From Siphonodentalium dalli (taxonomy: Eukaryota; Mollusca; Scaphopoda; Gadilida; Siphonodentaliidae), in NCBI GenBank assembly GCA_032622095.1, contig CP136062.1, forward strand, positions 158,156,875 to 158,220,874: a DNA stretch of 64,000 nt. Reading direction: 5' to 3'. This document shows positions 54,201 through 64,000 of the stretch, piece after piece. Made by a program: the position numbers and the translations under genes. How positions within the stretch are numbered: position 1 is the first letter of the stretch; every line of letters begins with the position of its first letter. A model generated the notes under the pieces. It ran no database searches. It was not told the origin of the DNA and was given only the letters and a program-made list of their open reading frames with translations.

Positions 54201-57200
54201 GTGGGTTATAGAGATAACAGGCTGATGGTGTATAGTGATAACAGGCTGCTGGTGTATTGAGATAACAGGCTGCTGGTGTATTGAGATAACAGGCTGCTGG
54301 TGTATAGAGATAACATGCTGCTGGTTTATCGAGATAACAGGCTGCTGGTGTATAGAGATAACTGACTGCTGGTGTATCGAGATAACAGGCTGCTGGTGTA
54401 TTGTGATAACATGTGGTTTATTGAGATAGCAGGCTACTGGTGTAATGAGATAACATGCTGCTGGTGTATTGAGATAACATGCTGCTGGTGTATTGATATA
54501 ACAGGCTGCTGATGTATTGAGATAACAGGCTGCTGGTGTATTGAGATAGATAACAGGCTGCTGCTGTGTTCAGGTAACAGGCTTCTGGTATATCGAGATA
54601 ACAGGCTGCTGGTGTATTGATGATATGTGGGTTATAGAGATAGCAGGCTGCTGGTGTATTGAGATAACAGACTGCTGATGCATAGAGATAACAGGCTGCT
54701 GGTGTATAGATATAACAGGCTGCTGGTGTATATATTTAACAGGCTGCTGGTGTAATGAGATAACAGTCTGCTGGTGTATCGAGATAACATGCTGCTGGTG
54801 TATAGAGATAACAGACTGCTGGTGTATCGAGATAACAGGCTGCTGGTGTATCGAGATAACATGATGCTGGTGTATTGAGATAACAGGCTGCTGGTGTATC
54901 GAGATAACAGGCTACTGGTGTATCGAGATAACAGGCTGCTGGTGTATCGAGATAACAGGCTGCTGGTGTATCGAGATAACAGGCTGCTGGTGTATCGAGA
55001 TAACAGGCTGCTGGTGTATCGAGATAACAGGCTGCTGGTGTATCGAGATAACAGGTTGCTGGTATATCGAGATAACAGGCTGCTGGTGTATAGAGATAAC
55101 AGGCTGCTGGTGTATAGAGATATCAGGCTGCTGGTGTATTGAGATAACAGGCTGCTGGTGTATATAGATAACAGGCTGCTGGTGTATTGATAATATGTGG
55201 ATTATAGAGATAACAGGCTGCTGGTGTATCGAGATAACAGGCTGCTGGTGTATCGATGTAACAGGCTACTGGTGTAATGAGATAACAGGCTGCTGGTGTA
55301 TTGAGATAACAGGCTGATGGTGTATAGAGATAACAGGCTGATGGTGTATCGATATAACAGTCTGCTGGTGTATCGAGATAACAGGCTGCTGGTGTATCGA
55401 GATAATAGGCTGCTGGTATATCGTGATAACAGGCTGCTGGTGTATCGAGATAACAGGCTGCTGTTGTATCGAGATAACAGGCTGCTGGTGTATTGAGATA
55501 ACAGGCTGCTGGTGTATCGAGATAACAGGCTGCTGGTGTATTGAGATAACAGGCTGCTGGTGTATTGAGATAACAGGCTGCTGGTGTATTGATAATATGT
55601 GGGTTATAGAGATAACAGGCTGCTGTTGTATCGAGATAACACGCTGCTGGTGTATTGAGATAACAGGCTGCTGGTGTATTGAGATAACAGGCTGCTGGTG
55701 TATAGAGATAACATGCTGCTGGTTTATCGAGATAACAGGCTGCTGGTGTATTCAGATAACAGACTGCTGGTGTATATAGATAACAGGCTGCTGGTGTATC
55801 GAGATAACAGGATGCTTGTGTATCGAGATAACAGGCTGTTGGTGTATCGAGATAACAGGCTGCTGGTGTATTGATAACATGTGGGTTATAGAGATAACAG
55901 TCTACTGGTGTAATGAGATAACAGGCTGCTGGTGTATTGAGATAACATGCTGCTGGTGTATAGATATAACAGACTGCTGGTGTATAGAGATAACATGCTG
56001 CTGGTGTATAGAGATAACAGGCTACTGGTGTATTGAGATAACATGCTGCTGGTGTATCGAGATAACATGCTGCTGGTGTATAGATATAACAGGCTGCTGG
56101 TGTATCGAGATAACAGGCTGCTGGTGTATCGAGATAACATGATGCTGGTGTATTGAGATAACAGGCTGCTGGTGTATAGAGATAACAGGCTACTGGTGTA
56201 TCGAGATAACAGGCTGCTGGTGTATCGAGATAACAGGCTGCTGGTGTATCGAGATAACAGGCTGCTGGTGTATCGAGATAACAGGCTGCTGGTGTATCGA
56301 GATAACAGGCTGCTGGTGTATCGAGATAACAGGCTGCTGGTATATCGATATAACAGGCTGCTGGTGTATAGAGATAACAGGCTGCTGGTGTATAGAGATA
56401 TCAGGCTGCTGGTGTATTGAGATAACAGGCTGCTGGTGTATATAGATAACAGGCTGCTGGTGTATTGATAATATGTGGGTTATAGAGATAACAGGCTGCT
56501 GGTGTATCGAGATAACAGGCTGCTGGTGTATCGATGTAACAGGCTACTGGTGTAATGAGATAACAGGCTGCTGGCGTATTGAGATAACAGGCTGATGGTG
56601 TATAGAGATAACAGGCTGATGGTGTATCGATATAACAGTCTGCTGGTGTATCGAGATAACAGGCTGCTGGTATATCGTGATAACAGGCTGCTGGTGTATC
56701 GAGATAACAGGCTGCTGGTGTATCGAGATAACAGGCTGCTGGTGTATTCAGATAACAGGCTGCTGGTGTATCGAGATAACAGGCTGCTGGTGTATTGAGA
56801 TAACAGGCTGCTGGTGTATTGAGATAACAGGCTGCTGGTGTATTGGTAATATGTGGGTTAAAGAGATAACAGGCTGCTGTTGTATCGAGATAACAGGCTG
56901 CTGGTGTATTGAGATAACAGGCTGCTGGTGTATTGAGATAACAGGCTGCTGGTGTATAGAGATAACATGCTGCTGGTTTATCGAGATAACAGGCTGATGG
57001 TGTATTGAGATAACAGACTGCTGGTGTATATAGATAACAGGCTGCTGGTGTATCGAGATAACAGGATGCTGGTGTATCGAGATAACAGGCTGCTGGTGTA
57101 TCGAGATAACAGGCTGCTGGTGTATTGATAACATGTGGGTTATAGAGATAACAGGCTACTGGTGTAATGAGATAACAGGCTGCTGGTGTATTGAGATACC

Positions 57201-60200
57201 AGGCTGCTGGTGTATAGAGATAACATGCTGCTGGTGCATAGATATAACAGACTGCTGGTGTATAGAGATAACATGCTGCTGGTGTATAGAGATAACAGGC
57301 TACTGGTGTATTGAGATAACATGCTGCTGGTGAATTGAGATAACATGCTGCTGGTGTATCGAGATAACAGGCTGCTGGTGTATAGAGATAACAGGCTGCT
57401 GGTGTATTGATAATATGTGGGTTATAGAGATAACAGGCTGCTGGTGTATTGAGATAACAGGCTGCTGGTGTATAGAGATAACATACTGCTTGTGTATTGA
57501 GATAACAGGCTGCTGGTGTGTTGAGATAACAGGCTGCGGATGTATAGAGATAACAGGCTGCTGGTGTATCGAGATAACAGGCTGCTGGTGTATCGAGATA
57601 ACAGGCTGCTGGTGTATCGAGATAACAGGCTGCTGGTGTATCGAGATAACAGGCTGCTGGTTTACAGAGACAACAGGCTGCTGGTGTATAGAGATAACAG
57701 GCTACTGGTGTATATAGATAACAGGCTGCTGGTGTATTGATAATACGTGGGTTATAGAGATAACCGGCTGCTGGTGAATAGAGATAGCCGGCTGCTGGTG
57801 TATAGATATAACAGGCTGTTGGTGTATCGAGATAACAGGCTGCTGGTGTATCGACATAACATGCTGCTGCTGTATTGAGATAACAGGCTTCTGGTGTATC
57901 GATATAACAGGCTGTTGGTGTATTGATAATATGTGGGTTATAGAGATAGCAGGCTGCTGGTGTATTGAGATAACAGACTGCTGGTGCATAGAGATAACAG
58001 GCTGCTGGTGTATATATATAACAGGCTGCTGGTGTATAGAGATAACAGGCTGCTGGTGTATTGAGATAACAGGCTGCTGGTGTATTGAGATAACAGGCTT
58101 CTGGTGTATAGAGATAACATGCTGCTGCTGTATCGAGATAACAGGCTGCTGGTGTATCGAGATAACAGGCTGCTGGTGTATTGAGATAACAGGCTGATGG
58201 TGTATAGATATAACAGTCTGCTGGTGTATTGAGATAACAGGCTGCTGGTGTATTGAGATAACAGGCTGCTGGTGTATATAGATAACAGGCTGCTGATGTA
58301 TAGAGATAACATGCTGCTGGTGTATCGAGATAACAGGCTGCTGGTGCATAGAGATAACATGCTGCTGGTGTATAGATATAACAGGCTGCTGGTGTATCGA
58401 GATAACAGGCTGCTGGTGTATTGAGATAACATGCTGCTGGTGTATCGATATAACAGGCTGCTGGTGTATCGAGATAACAGGCTGCTTGTGTGTAGAGATA
58501 ACCGGGTGCTGGTGTATAGAGATAACATGCTGCTGGTGTATATAGATTACCGGCTGCTGGTGCATAGAGATAACCGGCTGCTGGAGTATTGATAACATGT
58601 GGGTTATAGAGATAACAGGCTACTGGTGTAATGAGATAACATGCTGCTGGTGTATAGAGATAACAGGCTGCTGATGTATAGAGATAACAGGCTGCTGGTG
58701 TATTGATAATATGTGGATTATAGAGATAACAGGCTGCTGGTGTATAGAGATACCATGCTGCTGGTGTATTGAGATAACAGGCTGCTGGTGTATTGAGATA
58801 ACAGGCTGCTGGTGTATATAGATAACATGCTGCTGGTGTATTGAGATAACATGCTGCTGGTGTATCGATATAACATGCTGCTGGTGTATCGAGATAACAG
58901 GCTGCTGGTGTATAGAGATAACAGGCTGCTGGTGTATTGAGATAACAGTTTGCTGGTGTATAGAGATAACAGGCTGCTGGTGTATTGAGATAACATGCTG
59001 CTGGTGTATCGATATAACATGATGCTGGTGTATCGAGATAACAGGCTGCTGGTGCATAGATATAACAGGCTGCTGGTGTTTAGAGATAACATGCTGCTGG
59101 TGTATATAGATTACCGGCTGCTGGTGTATCGAGATAACAGGCTGATGGTTTATAGAGATAACAGGCTGCTGGTTTATTGAGATAACAGGCTGCTGGTGTA
59201 TCGATATAACATGCTGCTGGTGTATCGAGATAACATGCTGATGGTGTATTGATAACATGTGGGTTATAGCGATAACAGGCTACTGGTGTAATGAGATAAC
59301 AGGCTGCTGGTGTATTGAGATAACAGGCTGATGGTGTATAGAGATAACAGGCTGATGGTGTATCGAGATAACAGTGTGCTGGTGAATTGAGATAACATGC
59401 TGCTGGTGTATCGAGATAACTGGCTGCTGGTGTATAGAGATAACAGGCTGCTGGTGTATCGAGATAACAGGCTGCTGGTGTATTGATAACATGTGGGTTA
59501 TAGAGATAACAGGCTACTGGTGTAATGAGATAACAGGCTGCTGGTGTATTGAGATAACAAGCTGCTGGTGTATAGAGATAACATGCTGCTGGTGTATAGA
59601 TATAACAGACTGCTGGTGTATAGAGATAACATGCTGCTGGTGAATTGAGATAACATGCTGCTGGTGTATCGAGATAACAGGCTGCTGGTGTATAGAGATA
59701 ACAGGCTGCTGGTGGATTGATAATATGTGGGTTATAGAGATAACAGACTGCTGGTGTATTGAGATAACAGGCTGCTGGTGTATAGAGATAACATACTGCT
59801 TGTGTATTGAGATAACAGTCTGCTGGTGTGTTGAGATAACAGGCTGCGGATGTATAGAGATAACAGGCTGCTGGTGTATCGAGATAACAGGCTGCTGGTG
59901 TATCGAGATAACAGGTTGCTGGTGTATCGAGATAACAGGCTGCTGGTGTATCGAGATAACAGGCTGCTGGTTTACAGAGACAACAGGCTGCTGGTGTATA
60001 GAGATAACAGGCTACTGGTGTATATAGATAACAGGCTGCTGGTGTATTGATCATACGTGGGTTATAGAGATAACCGGCTGCTGGTGAATAGAGATAGCCG
60101 GCTGCTGGTGTATAGATATAACAGGCTGTTGGTGTATCGAGATAACAGGCTGCTGGTATATCGAGATAACATGCTGCTGCTGTATTGAGATAACAGGCTT

Positions 60201-63200
60201 CTGGTGTATCGAGATAACAGGCTGTTGGTGTATTGATAATATGTGGGTTATAGAGATAGCAGGCTGCTGGTGTATTGAGATAACAGACTGCTGGTGCATA
60301 CAGATAACAGGCTGCTGGTGTATATATATAACAGGCTGCTGGTGTATAGAGATAACAGGCTGTTGGGTATTGAGATAACAGGCTGCTTGTGTATTGAGAT
60401 AACAGGCTTCTGGTGTATAGAGTTAACATGCTGCTGCTGTATCGAGATAACAGGCTGCTGGTGTATCGAGATAACAGGCTGCTGGTGTATTGAGATAACA
60501 GGCTGATGGTGTATAGATATAACAGGCTGCTGGTGTATTGAGATAACAGGCTGCTGGTGTATAGAGATAACAGGCTGCTGATGTATAGAGATAACAGGCT
60601 GCTGGTGTATTGATAATATGTGGATTATAGAGATAACAGGCTGCTGGTGTATAGAGATAACAGTCTGCTGGTGTATAGAGATAACCGGCTGCTGGTGTAT
60701 TGATAACATGTGGGTTATAGAGATAACAGGCTACTGGTGTAATGAGATAACATGCTGCTGGTGTATAGAGATAACAGGCTGCTGATGTATAGAGATAACA
60801 GGCTGCTGGTGTACTGATAATATGTGGATTATAGAGAAAACAGGCTGCTGGTGTATAGAGATACCATGCTGCTGGTGTATTGAGATAACAGGCTGCTGGT
60901 GTATTGAGATAACAGGCTGCTGGTGTATAGAGATAACATGCTGCTGGTGTATTGAGATAACATGCTGCTGGTGTATCGATATAACATGCTGCTGGTGTAT
61001 CGAGATAACAGGCTGCGGGTGTATAGAGATAACAGGCTGCTGGTGTATTGAGATAACAGGCTGCTGGTGTATAGAGATAACAGGCTGCTGGTGTATTGAG
61101 ATAGTGTATCGATATAACATGATGCTGGTGTATCGAGATAACAGGCTGCTGGTGCATAGATATAACAGGCTGCTGGTGTTTAGAGATAACATGCTGCTGG
61201 TGTATATAGATTACCGGCTGCTGGTGTATCGAGATAACAGGCTGATGGTGTATAGAGATAACCGATTGCTGGTGTATTGAGATAACAGGCTGCTGGTGTA
61301 TTGAGATAACAGGCTGCTGGTGTATTGAGATAACAGGCTGCTGGTGTATCGAAATAACATGCTGCTGGTGTATCGAGATAACATGCTGTTGGTGTATTGA
61401 TAACATGTGGGTTATAGAGATAACAGGATACTCGTGTAATGAGATAACAGGCTGCTGGTGTATTGAGATAACAGGCTGATGGTGTATAGAGATAACAGGC
61501 TGATGGTGTATCGAGATAACAGTCTGCTGGTGAATTGAAATAACATGCTGCTGGTGTATCGAGATAACTGGCTGCTGGTGTATAGAGATAACAGGATGCT
61601 GGTGTATTGATAATATGTGGGTTATAGAGATAACAGGCTGCTGGTGTATTGATATAACAGGCTGCTGGTGTATCGAGATAACATACTGCTTGTGTATTGA
61701 GATAACAGGCTGCTGGTGTGTTGAGATAACAGGCTGCGGATGTATAGAGATAACAGGCTGCTGGTGTATGGAGATAGCAAGCTGCTGGTGTATCGAGATA
61801 ACAGGCTTCTGGTGTATAGAGATAACATGCTGCTGCTGTATCGAGATAACAGGCTGCTGGTGTATCGAGATAACAGGCTGCTGGTGTATTGAGATAACAG
61901 GCTGATGGTGTATAGATATAACAGGCTGCTGGTGTATTGAGATAACATGCTGCTGGTGTATAGAGATAACAGGCTGCTGATGTATAGAGATAACAGGCTG
62001 CTGGTGTATTGATAATATGTGGATTATAGAGATAACAGGCTGCTGGTGTATAGAGATAACAGTCTGCTGGTGTATTGAGATAACAGGCTGCTGGTGTATT
62101 GATAACATGTGGGTTATAGAGATAACAGGCTACTGGTGTAATGAGATAACATGCTGCTGGTGTATAGAGATAACAGGCTGCTGATGTATAGAGATAACAG
62201 GCTGCTGGTGTATTGATAATATGTGGATTATAGAGATAACAGGCTGCTGGTGTATAGAAATACCATGCTGATGGTGTATTGAGATAACAGGCTGCTGGTG
62301 TATTGAGATAACAGGCTGCTGGTGTATAGAGATAACATGCTGCTGGTGTATTGAGATAACATGCTGCTGGTGTATCGATATAACATGCTGCTGGTGTATC
62401 GAGATAACAGGCTGCTGGTGTATAGAGATAACAGGCTGCTGGTGTATTGAGATAACAGGCTGCTGGTGTATAGAGATAACAGGCTGCTGGTGTATTGAGA
62501 TAACATGCTGCTGGTGTATCGATATAACATGATGCTGGTGTATCGAGATAACAGGCTGCTGGTGCATAGATATAACAGGCTGCTGGTGTTTAGAGATAAC
62601 ATGCTGCTGGTGTATATAGATTACCGGCTGCTGGTGTTTCGAGATAACAGGCTGATGGTGTATAGAGATAACCGGTTGCTAGTGTATTGAGATAACAGGC
62701 TGCTGGTGAATTGAGATAACAGGCTGCTGGTGTATTGAGATAACAGGCTGCTGGTGTATCGAGATAACATGCTGCTGGTGTATCGAGATAACATGCTGAT
62801 GGTGTATTGATAACATGTGGGTTATAGAGATAACAGGCTACTGGTGTAATGAGATAACAGGCTGATGGTGTATAGAGATAACAGGCTGATGGTGTATCGA
62901 GATAACAGTCTGCTGGTGAATTGAGATAACATGCTGCTGGTGTATCGAGATAACTGGCTGCTGGTGTATAGAGATAACATGCTGCTGGTGTATTGATAAT
63001 ATGTGGGTTATAGAGATAACAGGCTGCTGGTGTATTGATATAACAGGCTGCTGGTGTATAGAGATAACATACTGCTTGTGTATTGAGATAACAGGCTGTT
63101 GGTGTATCGAGATAACAGGCTGCTGGTTTATCGAGATAACAGGCTGCTGGTTTACAGAGACAACAGGCTGCTGGTGTATAGAGATAACAGGCTACTGGTG

Positions 63201-64000
63201 TATATAGATAACAGGCTGCTGGTGTATTGATAATACGTGGGTTATAGAGATAACAGGCTGCTGGTGAATAGAGATAACCGGCTGCTGGTGTATAGATATA
63301 ACAGGCTGTTGGTGTATCGAGATAACAGGCTGCTGGTGTATCGATATAACATGCTGCTGCTGTATTGAGATAACAGGCTTCTGGTGTATGGAGATAGCAA
63401 GCTGCTGGTGTATCGAGATAACAGGCTGCTGGTGTATCGAGATAACAGGCTGCTGGTTTATCGAGATAACAGGCTGCTGGTTTACAGAGACAACAGGCTG
63501 CTGGTGTATAGAGATAACAGGCTACTGGTGTATATAGATAACAGGCTGCTGGTGTATTGATAATACGTGGGTTATAGAGATAACAGGCTGCTGGTGAATA
63601 GAGATAACCGGCTGCTGGTGTATAGATATAACAGGCTGTTGGTGTATCGAGATAAAAGGCTGCTGGTGTATCGATATAACATGCTGCTGCTGTATTGAGA
63701 TAACAGGCTTCTGGTGTATCGAGATAACAGGCTGTTGGTGTATTGATAAAATGTGGGTTATAGAGATAGCAGGCTGCTGGTGTATTGAGATAACAGACTG
63801 CTGGTGCATAGAGATAACAGGCTGCTGGTGTATATATATATAACAGGCTGCTGGTGTATAGAGATAACAGGCTGCTGGTGTATTGAGATAACAGGCTGCT
63901 GGTGTATTGAGATAACAGGCTTCTGGTGTATAGAGATAACATGCTGCTGCTGTATCGAGATAACAGGCTGCTGGTGTATCGAGATAACAGGCTGCTGGTG
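51218..64000. repeat. 24-bp minisatellite array, about 530 units, runs off the window
   Basis: The consensus unit on the plus strand is ATAACAGGCTGCTGGTGTAT plus CGAG (or TGAG, AGAG, CGAT). The first degenerate unit is near 51218. Since 24 bp is 8 codons, three minus frames (repeating SIHQQPVI, RYTSSLLS, DTPAACYL) and two plus frames (DNRLLVYR, ITGCWCIE) stay open. Only the frame containing TAACAG is closed. This explains the many ORFs of 60-560 codons. About 35 shortened units, ATAACATGTGGGTTATAGAG or ATAATATG..., are scattered; a 22 + 20 bp pair replaces two full units, removing 6 bp and keeping frame. Longer blocks are duplicated: offsets of 282 (52787/53069), 900 (53994/54894), 1278 (54894/56172), 2310 (57415/59725) and 1386 bp (61615/63001). 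Confidence 0.95.

Noticed and set aside
51218-64000. Long ORFs (up to 561 codons) in the repeat array taken as genes
   Set aside because: They arise because a 24-bp period keeps five frames open at once. Overlapping long ORFs on both strands at the same place cannot all be genes. Only the junction with copy C has any independent protein similarity.
51218-64000. CRISPR-like array
   Set aside because: Units are directly adjacent 24-bp repeats with no unique spacers, in a eukaryotic context.
51218-64000. Chi-like GCTGGTG words in each unit
   Set aside because: The E. coli Chi octamer is not fully matched and has no meaning in an animal genome.
1-64000. Bacterial or viral contamination
   Set aside because: Splice sites, LINE, piggyBac-like MITEs and satellites fit animal nuclear DNA, and no operon structure or viral gene set is visible. 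The compact cluster at 4.8-8.4 kb was considered as viral, but its best match is a transposase-like protein.

Overview
The window looks like gene-poor, repeat-rich nuclear DNA from an invertebrate, most likely a mollusc and possibly a bivalve. The reasons are long AT-rich stretches, GT/AG-bounded exon fragments, many decayed transposons and abundant TACATGTA-type words. There is also a satellite of about 160 bp that ends in a simple repeat plus a small hairpin, an arrangement known from bivalve pearl/Helitron-like elements. No bacterial operon, rRNA, convincing tRNA or CRISPR array was seen. The taxon is an inference.

Layout. 0-4.8 kb: tandem duplications and the broken C-terminal end of a LINE ORF2 (minus). 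4.8-9.5 kb: a compact minus-strand cluster of closely spaced, partly overlapping, frameshifted reading frames. It contains an RNase H-like transposase-type protein that runs into a C-terminal BRCT-like domain, several unrecognised proteins and one clean exon. 9.5-17 kb: no confident gene, but a GC-rich composite repeat with inverted ends (12.0-13.6 kb). 17.3-20.6 kb: a first exon with a Tudor/chromo-barrel-like domain (minus), a 5'-truncated jockey-like LINE (plus), and a terminal exon with an SGNH-hydrolase-like domain and poly(A) signal (plus). 20.6-25.4 kb: a cluster of non-autonomous elements (two TTAA-flanked MITEs sharing one TTAA, two elements with inverted repeats over 140 bp, a GC-rich foldback). 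25.5-31.1 kb: a satellite of 164- and 155-bp monomers with a 1,294-bp higher-order repeat. 31-46 kb: more MITEs and short repeats, a broken protein gene (37.4-38.1 kb) and a decayed spliced minus-strand gene (40.6-42.0 kb).

46.5-51.2 kb: on the minus strand, alternating relics of a Pif1-type helicase C-terminus and of a second protein with an 'IRYIAG'-type segment. The second protein occurs three times and the helicase twice. In the third copy the protein frame runs directly into a minisatellite of about 24 bp per unit. That array fills the rest of the window (51.2-64.0 kb, about 530 units) and continues past its end. Because 24 bp is eight codons, five of six frames stay open over long stretches, giving many long but mostly meaningless ORFs.

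Most protein-coding sequence here is mobile-element derived and broken. The best candidates for intact exons are the Tudor-like exon (17.3-17.5 kb), the SGNH exon (19.8-20.2 kb) and the exon at 9.3-9.5 kb. The least familiar items are the transposase-BRCT arrangement within a compact multi-ORF cluster, and the in-frame growth of a minisatellite of at least 12.7 kb from the linker of a helicase-associated protein.
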